The notes under the pieces: model-generated | What the model saw: only the letters and a program-made list of their open reading frames with translations | Databases searched by the model: none | What the model was told of the DNA's origin: nothing | Made by a program: the position numbers and the translations under genes | NCBI GenBank assembly: GCA_945947715.1 | Contig: CAMEYZ010000032.1 | Location: forward strand, 1-14,024 | Length of the DNA: 14,024 bases | Direction of reading: 5' to 3' | Source of the DNA: an uncultured Clostridia bacterium | GTDB lineage: Bacteria; Bacillota; Clostridia; Oscillospirales; Ruminococcaceae | In this document: positions 5,990-12,968 of the stretch, piece after piece | Position numbering within the stretch: the stretch's first letter is position 1 | Layout: each line of letters begins with the position of its first letter

Positions 5990-7075
5990 TTAGAATTTTG
6001 TGGGATTTGCGGAGAGATACTTTTTGACCATAAGTGCGATCTTGAATACGATAGCATGGTCAAACTCACGCAGGTCAAGACCTGTGAGCTTCTTTATCTT
6101 TTCAAGTCTGTATACCAGAGTATTTCTGTGTACGAAAAGCTTTCTGGAGGTCTCAGAGACGTTCAGATTGTTTTCGAAGAAGCGCTGGATAGTAAAGAGC
6201 GTTTCGTGGTCCAGAGATTCGATAGAGCCCTTTTTGAATACCTCCTGGAGGAAGGTCTCACAGAGGGTGGTAGGCAGATGATAGATAAGTCTTGCGATAC
6301 CAAGATTATCGTAGGAGCAGATGACCTTGTCCGTATCGAAAACCTTTCCGACCTCAAGGGACATCTGAGCCTCCTTGAAGGAGCGAGCCAGGTCCTTGAC
6401 GCCTGTAACTGCGGTACCGATACCAACGTTTACACGGGTGTAGAACTCGCCGGAAAGAGTATCGGAGATAGAGCGTGCCAGCTTTTCCAGCTCCTTGGAT
6501 TCAACGTTGTTCTTGATCTCCTTAACGAGAACGATATCAGTCTCGGAGATGTTGAAAACGAAATCCTTGGTCTTGTCGGGGAAAAGGTTCTGGATAACGT
6601 CGTAAGCGGAAACGTCGTTAGAGGAAACGATCCTGATAAGGAAGACAACGCGGCTTACATCGTTGTTGAAGTGAAGCTCTCTTGCCTTAACGACGATATC
6701 TCCGGGGAGCACGTTGTCGAGCACAACATTCTTGATAAAGTTGTTGCGGTCATATTTTTCGTCGTAATACTGCTTGATGCTGGAAAGCGTAATAGCGAGG
6801 ATATTTGCATACTTAGCAGCACTTTCATCAGTTCCCTCAACAAAAACAGCGTAATCGGGCTTGATGTGAGAACCGAAGGGCTTGTAGGTATATCCGTCGC
6901 GGACAAAAATATCATGGGAATCGCTCAGATCAAGAGACACGAATTCATTTGTGGTCCCGATCTTAGTAAGCTCGCTGCACGCAATAATTGTTGCGGAGGT
7001 ATCGACCACGCCGATAACGCAGTCCATAGTATCCCGCATCTGATGAATCAGTCCCTGAAAAAGTCTGTTTGACAT
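5990..7075 (-). CDS. PucR/CdaR-type helix-turn-helix transcriptional regulator
   Basis: This encodes 361 residues. The C-terminus (about 303-350) is a PucR-type helix-turn-helix: NVSETSRKLFVHRNTLVYRL, then EKIKKLTGLDLREFDHAIVF, the classic pattern in which the RNTLVYRL segment is the recognition helix. Residues about 130-255 resemble the GGDEF-like middle domain of the CdaR group (VNVGIGTAVTGVKDLARSFKEAQMSL). The N-terminus (1 to about 110) contains a sensor-like region (MDCVIGVVDTSATIIACSE) similar in style to diacid-sensing or PAS-like folds. Such proteins usually activate or repress metabolic genes in response to a small ligand, unknown here. The start ATG has GAAAGGGTGA upstream. The gene lies upstream of ftsE on the same strand but is partly insulated by a terminator. 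A 372-codon open frame on the opposite strand is a shadow. Confidence 0.88.
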   Translation of the reverse strand: MSNRLFQGLIHQMRDTMDCVIGVVDTSATIIACSELTKIGTTNEFVSLDLSDSHDIFVRDGYTYKPFGSHIKPDYAVFVEGTDESAAKYANILAITLSSIKQYYDEKYDRNNFIKNVVLDNVLPGDIVVKARELHFNNDVSRVVFLIRIVSSNDVSAYDVIQNLFPDKTKDFVFNISETDIVLVKEIKNNVESKELEKLARSISDTLSGEFYTRVNVGIGTAVTGVKDLARSFKEAQMSLEVGKVFDTDKVICSYDNLGIARLIYHLPTTLCETFLQEVFKKGSIESLDHETLFTIQRFFENNLNVSETSRKLFVHRNTLVYRLEKIKKLTGLDLREFDHAIVFKIALMVKKYLSANPTKF

Positions 7076-7109
7076 TTAATGAGTCACCCTTTCATTATAT
7101 TGTACGATG

Positions 7110-7189
7110 TGCCGGCGAAACGGCAGATGCACTTTTCCCATTACAGTAAGGAGCCGCCGAACGATGCTTTTGCGGAGCTCCAAAGCTCC
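7110..7189 (-). promoter_or_regulatory. Structured 5' leader of the PucR-type regulator gene with two exclusive hairpins
   Basis: In the minus-strand transcript, GGAGCT-TTGG-AGCTCC (7189-7174) forms one hairpin. The same AGCTCC half can instead pair with GCGGCTCC (7157-7150) through an 8-bp bulged stem, so the two are mutually exclusive. A third stem, TGCCG/CGGCA (7125-7110), lies closer to the start codon. This resembles a switchable leader, but no known riboswitch or T-box signature is recognisable. Confidence 0.3.
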
Positions 7190-7273
7190 ATGACCATATC
7201 GGTTGCCGACGCCTGACTTAGTATAAAAGCATACAAAATAATATTATATGTGAAAACACTTCGCATTTATACT

Positions 7274-7301
7274 ATTTTATTTTAACATACTTTACTTCCA
7301 A
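7274..7301 (-). promoter_or_regulatory. Candidate promoter for the PucR-type regulator
   Basis: The 311-nt gap 7076-7386 has no gene. Its AT-rich part holds a possible minus-strand -35 TTGGAA (7301-7296), a 16-nt spacer and -10 TAAAAT (7279-7274). Other TATAAT-like strings occur nearby (about 7240-7250 and 7320-7326) without good -35 partners. This implies a roughly 190-nt leader. The assignment is weak because the region is very AT-rich. Confidence 0.35.
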
Positions 7302-7329
7302 CGTTGTTAATTTTTTGTGAATTATACTG

Positions 7330-7371
7330 AAAAATTAACAAAAGCTTTAGTCAATTTTGAATACTTTTGTT
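7330..7371 (-). terminator. Weak possible terminator after the PHP gene
   Basis: AACAAAAG (7371-7364) and CTTTTGTT (7344-7337) form an 8-bp AT-rich stem with a 19-nt loop, followed on the minus strand by AATTTTTC. It is the only terminator-like structure after the PHP gene ending at 7387. The long loop and low GC make it doubtful. Confidence 0.25.
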
Positions 7372-7386
7372 TGCATGCAGGATTTT

Positions 7387-8082
7387 TTAGTCATTTTCCC
7401 TGTTTCTGTCAAGGATACGGAGTATCCTTCGTTCCTTTACGGCTTTGATGTAATCCTCGGAGGAGGTTATCTTAAAATCGGTAACAATGCCTCCGGGATA
7501 GAATCTACCGGTGGTGTTGTGGGAATCGGAGCCACCTGTAACTGGAAGGTCATACCACTGGGCATAAGTCCTTGCACGGTCGTTAAACTCAACGAGGCGG
7601 TTGGAGGCGTTGATTATTTCCACGCCGTCCTCGTAGCGAGGGCAGAGAGTGAAGCTGTGGATATAATCCTCCTCGCGGAAGGGGTGAGCATGAATGACCA
7701 TGCCGCCGTAAGCTTTTGCGAGCCTTATATATTCGGGAACGGTCATATCGAGTATCTCGGGGTGCTCATAGAGCCACTGTCCGTCCAGACCGTAGGTAAG
7801 AAAATCCGCCTGACCGTTTCCGTATTCAAAGCCGAAGAAAACGTCGAGCCCTATTTCCTTTCCCCTTTTGAGAGCGTGTTCGTAGCCCATGCAGTACCGT
7901 TCGATGCGTTCCTTCCAGGGAAGCTCTCTCGGAACAGAGCTGTTTCCGTTGAAGAAATGGTCGGTGACGAAAATTCCCATATAGCCCTCCGCCTTGTATT
8001 TGTCTGCCATTTCGGCGGCGGTGCTGTTGGAGCAGGCGCTGCCCTCGGAGGTGTGCATGTGAGTTTCGTATTTGTATTCCAT
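7387..8082 (-). CDS. PHP-domain metal-dependent phosphoesterase
   Basis: This encodes 231 residues, a single PHP domain with its metal-binding set complete: His8 and His10 (ETHMHTSEGS), Asp41-His42 (VTDHF), Glu86 (GFEYGN), His131 and His133 (HAHPF), and Asp186 and His188 (GSDSH). Proteins of this fold bind two or three divalent metals and hydrolyse phosphate esters. Known relatives include histidinol phosphatase, nucleotidases and DNA polymerase proofreading domains, so the substrate cannot be set from sequence. No signal peptide is seen; it is cytosolic. The start ATG at 8082 has AAAGGGG 9 nt upstream. It begins 23 nt after the AI-2E gene and is probably co-transcribed with it. A second, different PHP gene lies at 11931-12797. 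Confidence 0.9.
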   Translation of the reverse strand: MEYKYETHMHTSEGSACSNSTAAEMADKYKAEGYMGIFVTDHFFNGNSSVPRELPWKERIERYCMGYEHALKRGKEIGLDVFFGFEYGNGQADFLTYGLDGQWLYEHPEILDMTVPEYIRLAKAYGGMVIHAHPFREEDYIHSFTLCPRYEDGVEIINASNRLVEFNDRARTYAQWYDLPVTGGSDSHNTTGRFYPGGIVTDFKITSSEDYIKAVKERRILRILDRNREND

Positions 8083-8105
8083 TTTAAGGATCCCCTTTGA
8101 AAAAG

Positions 8106-9440
8106 TTATTCAGTATCGTCCGTATCGGAAGCAGAGCTGTCAGTAAGAGCATCTGCCTCTGTCGGCACAGGAACGCTTTCAGAAGGCCCTTCTGAGCCCT
8201 TGTCCTTTCTGGAGTGGAGCTTAAGTCCTTTAGACTTGTCCTTAGTCCGGGAGCTTCTGGGAGTTATGGCATAGTCCGCGGTAACGGTAGACATTCCCTT
8301 CTTTTTCAGCAGGTGATTAATGAGGTCCTCAACAATAGAGTAGATGACCGCAAAGATAGGAACACCCAGTAGCATACCTGCCACTCCGAACAGATTTCCG
8401 CCGACGATGATAGAAAACAGCACCCAGAAGGAGGAAAGTCCGGTAGAGCTTCCCAGTATCTTAGGACCGATGACGTTGCCATCGAGCTGCTGGATAACGA
8501 TTATCAGTAGCACAAAGGGAATGACCTGCTTTGGCGAAGAGATAAGCAGCAGAAGTCCGCAGGGGACTGCGCCGAAGATTGGTCCGAAAATGGGGATGAT
8601 GTTTGTCACGCCGATGATAACGCTTATCAGAACAGCATAATCGAGGCGCATTATAATCATGCAGATAAAGCAGAGGATACCGATGATGATTGAATCGATG
8701 ATCTTTCCGGAAATAAAGCCGCTGAGAGAAAGATTGGTGTGATTGCAGATGCCGAAGAAATCCTCGTGGGTGCTTTTGGGGAGGATTGCGCAGCAGAGCT
8801 TTTTGCACTGTGCCTGAAAATGTTCCTTGTCGAAGAGGAAATAGATAGCCGCGAAAAGACCCACAAAGAAGTCCTTAAGTACGTTAACAACGCTGACTGC
8901 GCCGCCGCCCACCTTAACGAGGACATTTCCGAGCTGAGGGATAAGGGTGTCGATAAAGCTGTTTAGAGAATCGCGTATCTGGTCGAATTTCTCGTCGATC
9001 ATGCTAAACATCTCAGGATTATTTTCAAGAAGCTGATTTATCCAGCTTTCAAAGTTGCGCATGTAGGTGTCAAAATTGTTAAAAATAGAGGTGATGCTTT
9101 CGATAAGCTGAGGAATGATTATCATAAAGAATGCAGTGATTGCCGCTAAGAATATGACAACTGAAATAATAGTAGCCAGAACGCGATTCAGCTTGGCATG
9201 AGGCTTTTTTCTGCTTGTGAGCTTTGCCAGAGCTTTTTCGGTCCACATCATAATGGGATTGATAAGGTAGGCGATAACGATACCCCAGATTATGGGGGAG
9301 GTAACGTCAAGTGCTTTGGAGATGATGCCGCCGATGACTGTAACGTTCTTCATAACAAGGTAGAGCAGAAGGCAAACGAAGAAGGTAAGTACGCTGTAAA
9401 CGGCGATAGTGTTGTATTTTTTATTCCAGTCAACTTTCAT
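8106..9440 (-). CDS. AI-2E family integral membrane transporter
   Basis: This encodes 444 residues with about eight transmembrane helices (roughly 12-30, 34-60, 88-110, 183-203, 247-265, 268-298, 303-318 and 335-375). The family hallmark is the stretch 278-330 with VTNIIPIFGPIFG and then QQLDGNVIGPKILG, followed by the final GVAGMLLGVPIFAVIY helix. A coiled, amphipathic segment (about 115-170) lies between TM3 and TM4, as usual. The C-terminal tail (about 385-444) is hydrophilic and Ser/Asp-rich and looks disordered. The family includes TqsA-like exporters and some Na+/H+ antiporters, so the substrate cannot be predicted. The start ATG has AAAGGAG 8 nt upstream. It is the first gene of a two-gene unit with the PHP gene, driven by the promoter at 9502-9530. 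Confidence 0.93.
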   Translation of the reverse strand: MKVDWNKKYNTIAVYSVLTFFVCLLLYLVMKNVTVIGGIISKALDVTSPIIWGIVIAYLINPIMMWTEKALAKLTSRKKPHAKLNRVLATIISVVIFLAAITAFFMIIIPQLIESITSIFNNFDTYMRNFESWINQLLENNPEMFSMIDEKFDQIRDSLNSFIDTLIPQLGNVLVKVGGGAVSVVNVLKDFFVGLFAAIYFLFDKEHFQAQCKKLCCAILPKSTHEDFFGICNHTNLSLSGFISGKIIDSIIIGILCFICMIIMRLDYAVLISVIIGVTNIIPIFGPIFGAVPCGLLLLISSPKQVIPFVLLIIVIQQLDGNVIGPKILGSSTGLSSFWVLFSIIVGGNLFGVAGMLLGVPIFAVIYSIVEDLINHLLKKKGMSTVTADYAITPRSSRTKDKSKGLKLHSRKDKGSEGPSESVPVPTEADALTDSSASDTDDTE

Positions 9441-9501
9441 ATTTCAGGCTCCTTTAGGTCTCAGAAATGGTCCGTAAATTCGTTTTGCATCATATAATAT
9501 A

Positions 9502-9530
9502 ATTATACATTATTTTTTCGGAAAAGTAAA
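9502..9530 (-). promoter_or_regulatory. Promoter of the AI-2E / PHP operon
   Basis: On the minus strand, TTTACT (-35, 9530-9525), a 17-nt spacer and a perfect TATAAT (-10, 9507-9502) lie about 62 nt before the AI-2E start codon. The -35 matches four of six consensus bases. It is the best match in the divergent intergenic region. Confidence 0.65.
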
Positions 9531-9539
9531 CAGTTTTTT

Positions 9540-9560
9540 TGATTTTTTTTATGAAAATCA
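9540..9560. repeat. Short inverted repeat between divergent promoters
   Basis: TGATTTT (9540-9546) and AAAATCA (9554-9560) form an inverted repeat with 7 nt between them, located between the two divergent promoters. It may be an operator or only chance in AT-rich DNA; a second overlapping arm (AAAAAATC, 9563-9570) also pairs with part of it. Confidence 0.25.
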
Positions 9561-9601
9561 TCAAAAAATCTATGATAGGATAATAAAAGGGGGATATGGT
9601 C

Positions 9602-9630
9602 TTGACATTTTTTGAAAAAGACACTATAAT
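9602..9630 (+). promoter_or_regulatory. Perfect-consensus sigma-A promoter of the pentapeptide-repeat gene
   Basis: TTGACA (9602-9607), exactly 17 nt of spacer, and TATAAT (9625-9630) match the housekeeping consensus at every position. The predicted transcription start is about 9637, giving a leader of roughly 26 nt with AGGGAG just before the GTG start codon. Confidence 0.9.
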
Positions 9631-9662
9631 GGTGTACAATTATAGAATAAAGGGAGATAACA

Positions 9663-10418
9663 GTGAAGCCTGAGGAAAGGAAAAAGATACGTCAGCTGGA
9701 GCAGGACATCAAGCTGATGCAGAAGGAGAGCAGAGAGCTTTTCGGAGACACACCCAAAAAGTCGGGAGAGGACCTGCTGGGAAAGCTAAGGAAATTTTTA
9801 AAGGTGAATTTTTCAGGGCTGGTGTATGAGCCAAAGGACTCCAACCATAAAACTGGAATGGAGTATCACGATAAATTCAATAATTTTCTGGAGATAAGGT
9901 CGGCTGATTTTCGCAGCAGCAAAATAGATTTTCAGATGCTTGAAAGCGGCAGCTATGCAGAGTGTGACTTTTCGGGGCTGAAATTTGTGAATATACAGTT
10001 CAACGGCTATTATTACATAGATAATGACTTTTCGGGAGCTGATTTTGTAGGCTGTCGATTTTGCAGCAAGACCAAGTGCACCGGGAATATTTTCACGGGC
10101 GCATATTTTGAAAACACCACGTTTTATAAGACAGAGCTTACCGGAACGAATTTTACGGGAGCGGTTTTCAATAATGTGAAATTTTACGGCTGTACCCTTG
10201 ACGGGAGCACAAATTTTTCAGGATGCAGCTTCAGAGATGTGGAAATAGACGGTACCCGCCTCAGAGGAAGTATTTTCTGTAATGCCGGAACGGGCGGAAT
10301 ATCTATCGACAGAGCCTGCGCTGACAGGATTAATATCGGCACTGCAGAAGCCCCACATATTATATGCGGAAAAACTGCCTATGAGTGGCTGAAAGAACAA
10401 AACGGTCATATAAAGTAA
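9663..10418 (+). CDS. Pentapeptide-repeat protein
   Basis: This encodes 251 residues. After a charged helical N-terminus (1 to about 45), residues about 81-205 are a run of five-residue repeats with Phe or another large hydrophobic at the centre: ADFRS, CDFSG, NDFSG, ADFVG, GAYFE, GTNFT, GAVFN and so on. Such repeats fold as a right-handed square beta helix. Some members (Qnr, MfpA) mimic DNA and protect gyrase, but most have no known role, and this one has no feature pointing to gyrase. No signal peptide is seen. The C-terminus (about 215-251) leaves the repeat pattern. Translation starts at GTG (9663) with AGGGAG 7 nt upstream. It is the only complete plus-strand gene in the window, monocistronic, with its own consensus promoter and terminator. 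Confidence 0.9.
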   Translation: MKPEERKKIRQLEQDIKLMQKESRELFGDTPKKSGEDLLGKLRKFLKVNFSGLVYEPKDSNHKTGMEYHDKFNNFLEIRSADFRSSKIDFQMLESGSYAECDFSGLKFVNIQFNGYYYIDNDFSGADFVGCRFCSKTKCTGNIFTGAYFENTTFYKTELTGTNFTGAVFNNVKFYGCTLDGSTNFSGCSFRDVEIDGTRLRGSIFCNAGTGGISIDRACADRINIGTAEAPHIICGKTAYEWLKEQNGHIK

Positions 10419-10420
10419 AA

Positions 10421-10450
10421 ATCCGCTTCCTGCATGGAAGCGGATAAAAT
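10421..10450. terminator. Bidirectional rho-independent terminator
   Basis: ATCCGCTTCC (10421-10430) and GGAAGCGGAT (10436-10445) form a perfect 10-bp stem around a TGCAT loop. On the minus strand it is followed by TTTTTAC, and on the plus strand by AAAATTTTTC. It lies between the convergent pentapeptide gene and TSCPD gene and probably ends both transcripts, with the minus direction looking stronger. Confidence 0.85.
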
Positions 10451-10466
10451 TTTTCATAAGAAAAGC

Positions 10467-10727
10467 TTATTTGTTCATTGCCGCAAGAGCTCCCTTAAGA
10501 GCTAGGGAAAGCTGGTCGGGACATGATGTTCCACGTCCTCCGCAGTCGATACCCGAAAGCTTAGCGATAGCGTCCTCTGCCTTAAGCCCCTTGCACAGAA
10601 TGGCCACGCCCTGTGTATTTCCGTTGCAGCCACCTAAAAAGCGGACATTTTCGATAATTCCGTCGTTGGAAAGCTCAATTGTTATCTGACGGGAGCAGAC
10701 TCCTCTGGGTGTATATGTGTAGGTCAT
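10467..10727 (-). CDS. TSCPD domain protein (TIGR03905-type)
   Basis: This encodes 86 residues consisting of one TSCPD domain, named for the TSCPD motif seen here in CGGRGTSCPDQL (62-73). Other conserved points are GGCNGN (32-37) and five cysteines (11, 34, 45, 62, 69), consistent with metal binding or redox chemistry. The domain is also found at the C-terminus of some B12-dependent ribonucleotide reductases; stand-alone members of this length are common in Clostridia and have no established function. The start ATG has GGAGG 8 nt upstream. It begins 16 nt after the malic enzyme stop and is the last gene of the PHP-malic enzyme operon, ahead of the terminator at 10421-10450. Confidence 0.9.
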   Translation of the reverse strand: MTYTYTPRGVCSRQITIELSNDGIIENVRFLGGCNGNTQGVAILCKGLKAEDAIAKLSGIDCGGRGTSCPDQLSLALKGALAAMNK

Positions 10728-10743
10728 TTTTGATTCCTCCTTG

Positions 10744-11916
10744 TTATATTCTTGCTATGCCCGATTTTTTTGCAGCCTCTGCCACTGCCTCGGCAACGAT
10801 ATTTGCAACGTTCTTGTCGAAGGAGTTGGGGAGGATGAAATCGGGAGTGAGCTTATCCGCAGGCACTGCCGAAGCGATAGCAATGGAAGCGGCTCTCTTC
10901 ATATCCTCGTTGATATCCTTTGCGCGTACAGCAAGGGCACCCTTGAATACTCCGGGGAAGGCCACAACGTTGTTTATCTGGTTGGGATAGTCAGAGCGTC
11001 CGGTACCAACGATATATGCGCCTGCAGCCTTTGCCTCGTCGGGCATTATCTCGGGAGTGGGGTTTGCCATTGCAAACACGATAGGCTTTTCGGCCATGGA
11101 CTGTATCATCTCAGGAGTTACGAGCTTAGGTCTCGACACTCCGATAAATGCGTCTGCGCCCTTCATTGCGTCTGCGAGAAGACCCTTTCTGTGAGTCTTG
11201 TTGGTGATCTTAGCCATATCATAGTGAGAGGGATTGGAGAAGTCATCGCCATCACAGATGATTCCGTCCTTGTCTACAAGGATAATATCGCCCATACCAA
11301 GGGAGATGAACTGATTTGCGATAGCGCAGCCTGCCGCGCCTGCTCCGTTGATAACGAGGGTCATATCCTTGAAATCCTTGCCGCAGAGCTTAGCTGCGTT
11401 GAGCATTGCTGCGGAGGCAACGATAGCAGTACCGTGCTGGTCGTCGTGGAATACGGGGATATCGCAGCGTTCTTTAAGCCTCTTTTCGATTTCGAAGCAT
11501 CTGGGCGCGGAGATGTCCTCCAGATTGATGCCGCCGAAGCTGTAGGAGATAAGCTCCACAGTGCGGACAAATTCGTCAACATCCTGAGTATTTACGCAGA
11601 TAGGGAATGCATCGACCCCTGCAAATTCCTTAAAGAGCGCGCATTTTCCCTCCATAACGGGCATGGAGGCACGGGGACCTATGTCACCCAGTCCCAGAAC
11701 AGCGGAGCCATCAGTGATGACAGCTACAAGGTTAGCGCGTCTTGTCAGGTCATAGGAAAGGTCGGGGTCCTTCTGTATTTCGAGACAGGGCTGTGCAACA
11801 CCGGGAGTATATGCCAGTGAGAGCTGAGCACTGTTTTCAACTGTACAGCGGGAAACGACCTCAATCTTACCCTTCCATTCGTAATGCTTTTCAAGAGATG
11901 ACTGCATAATATCCAT
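10744..11916 (-). CDS. NAD(P)-dependent malic enzyme, oxaloacetate-decarboxylating
   Basis: This encodes 390 residues, the short bacterial form without the phosphotransacetylase-like domain. It converts malate to pyruvate and CO2 with reduction of NAD(P). Visible signatures are AYTPGVA with Tyr36 (general acid), LGDIGPRASMPVMEGK with Lys91 (general base), the metal ligands Glu133-Asp134 (NLEDI) and Asp158-Asp159 (VFHDDQHGT), and the Rossmann loop GAGAAG (191-196). An Asp (215, ILVDKDG) at the end of the second Rossmann strand would favour NAD over NADP in many dehydrogenases, but this is not decisive. The PNQINNVVAFPGVF and ANPTPEI segments are also typical. The start ATG at 11916 has AAGGA 9 nt upstream; a second ATG three codons in is less well placed. 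The gap to the upstream PHP gene is only 14 nt. Confidence 0.96.
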   Translation of the reverse strand: MDIMQSSLEKHYEWKGKIEVVSRCTVENSAQLSLAYTPGVAQPCLEIQKDPDLSYDLTRRANLVAVITDGSAVLGLGDIGPRASMPVMEGKCALFKEFAGVDAFPICVNTQDVDEFVRTVELISYSFGGINLEDISAPRCFEIEKRLKERCDIPVFHDDQHGTAIVASAAMLNAAKLCGKDFKDMTLVINGAGAAGCAIANQFISLGMGDIILVDKDGIICDGDDFSNPSHYDMAKITNKTHRKGLLADAMKGADAFIGVSRPKLVTPEMIQSMAEKPIVFAMANPTPEIMPDEAKAAGAYIVGTGRSDYPNQINNVVAFPGVFKGALAVRAKDINEDMKRAASIAIASAVPADKLTPDFILPNSFDKNVANIVAEAVAEAAKKSGIARI

Positions 11917-11930
11917 TTTTTCAGATCCTT

Positions 11931-12797
11931 TTATTTAGAGATTTCTTTGTTTTCCTTAGTATCGTTTTTCTTTGATGTAAGCTTCAAAATTTTGTCAAGA
12001 TTTTCAAAATCGGTGGTATTCTGACCGATATGAGTGGGGCGGGCGTTGTATAAGCCGTGGAAATCTGAGCCTCCTGTTACGATAAGGCCGTATTTATCAG
12101 CAATATCGAGAATTTCCTTCTGAGCAGACTCATCTGCGGTGTAGTGATATACCTCAGCACCGTCGATCTTTCCAGCTTCTGCAAGCTCCTTAAGCAGGTC
12201 CATAGAATCGTACAGCACAGGGTGAGCAATAACAGCGCAGCCCCTTGCGGAGTGGATAAGATCCAGCACGAAATGCACGTCAGGATATTCACGCTCCACG
12301 ATGCAGCTTCCGTTTTTTAGATCAAAGAGCTCGTCGTTAAGTCTGCCGTAAAAGTGGGTGGAGTAGCCATAATCTATGAGTGCGTGCATGATATGCTGCT
12401 TGAATATGCTCTTTGAGCCTCCCACGTGTTTCATAACGCTGTCCATGGTGATAGGGTAGAGCTTCTTGACATTCTCTATCATTTCCTTGGCGCAGGCGGT
12501 GCGTATCTCGCAGGATCTCTTGCAGATGCCCTCTAAGCGGTCAGGCTTCTGAGGAGCGTAACAGAGAATATGTACCTTTCTTCCGCGGACCTTGTCCCAT
12601 GCGGAAAGCTCCACTCCGGGGATCGTGATAACTCCGTGGCGTTCGCCGAGGATCTTTGCCCTTGAGATAGACGACATCGTGTCGTGATCGGTAATGGAGA
12701 TAAAGTCAATGCCCGTCCGTTTTGCCTGAACGATGATATCCTCAATGCCTAATGAGCCGTCAGATAAGGTTGTGTGACAATGCAGATCGCCTTTCAT
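11931..12797 (-). CDS. PHP-domain phosphoesterase, YciV/RNase AM (TrpH)-like
   Basis: This encodes 288 residues with the motifs of the PHP group that includes E. coli YciV (RNase AM; 3',5'-nucleoside bisphosphate phosphatase): DLHCHTTLSDGS with His6 and His8, SITDHDT with Asp37 and His38, PGVELS with Glu63, His76 (KVHIL), a helical insertion (about 85-180), AHP with His192, and GGSDFHG with Asp245 and His247. All metal ligands are present. It is likely a cytosolic phosphatase or short-RNA 5' exonuclease; which one is not decided by sequence. The tail (275-288) is Lys/Glu-rich. The start ATG has AAGGAGG 7 nt upstream. It is the first gene of the operon with malic enzyme and the TSCPD protein, and sits behind a long structured leader. 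Confidence 0.9.
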   Translation of the reverse strand: MKGDLHCHTTLSDGSLGIEDIIVQAKRTGIDFISITDHDTMSSISRAKILGERHGVITIPGVELSAWDKVRGRKVHILCYAPQKPDRLEGICKRSCEIRTACAKEMIENVKKLYPITMDSVMKHVGGSKSIFKQHIMHALIDYGYSTHFYGRLNDELFDLKNGSCIVEREYPDVHFVLDLIHSARGCAVIAHPVLYDSMDLLKELAEAGKIDGAEVYHYTADESAQKEILDIADKYGLIVTGGSDFHGLYNARPTHIGQNTTDFENLDKILKLTSKKNDTKENKEISK

Positions 12798-12962
12798 TCT
12801 GTTTCCTCCTTGGGTTTAGGATTACTCGGCAGACATACCAGGTTTTGTGCTTCATATTCGGACAACAAAAGTCGTCCTTAGTCGGCGTCGAGTTTGAGAA
12901 TACGCCGCTTTTGAAAAACGGCGTTCCAATATCGGTGTATATTAATATATAAATATCCACAT
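12798..12962 (-). promoter_or_regulatory. Structured 5' leader RNA of the PHP-malic enzyme operon
   Basis: From the predicted transcription start near 12962 to the PHP start codon the transcript has about 165 nt of leader. Visible helices in RNA order: (1) ACGCCG/CGGCGT with an inner TTTT/AAAA (12924-12902); (2) a closing stem pairing 12893-12881 with 12834-12824 (ACTCG, GC and GAC paired with CGAGT, GC and GTC, with a bulge and one mismatch); (3) inside it GGACGAC-TTTT-GTTGTCC (12877-12860). The rest of the enclosed loop is purine-rich. The ribosome binding site AAGGAGG follows closely. I do not recognise a known riboswitch. A short GTG-started open frame (12960-12760) crosses it but overlaps the PHP start and looks spurious. 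Confidence 0.5.
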
Positions 12963-12968
12963 TATTAA

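Noticed and set aside
5954..7072. A 372-codon plus-strand open frame
   Set aside because: It is antisense to the PucR-type regulator, which has a clear helix-turn-helix and ribosome binding site. The plus-strand product resembles no domain, and this region has several such antisense open frames from codon bias.
7357..8100. A 247-codon plus-strand open frame
   Set aside because: It lies antisense to the PHP phosphoesterase, which has complete metal-binding motifs and a good ribosome binding site.
10741..11820. A 359-codon plus-strand open frame
   Set aside because: It is the shadow of malic enzyme, whose catalytic motifs are all present on the minus strand. The product is Cys/Gly/His-rich in an unnatural way.
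12760..12960. A 66-residue GTG-started open frame in the leader before the second PHP gene, as a possible leader peptide
   Set aside because: It has no ribosome binding site, extends past the PHP start codon in another frame, and crosses the structured helices. Chance openness is more likely.
12798..12962. T-box, purine, TPP, SAM, FMN or cyclic-di-GMP riboswitch in the leader
   Set aside because: None of the conserved core strings of these classes was found by eye in the leader on the sense strand.
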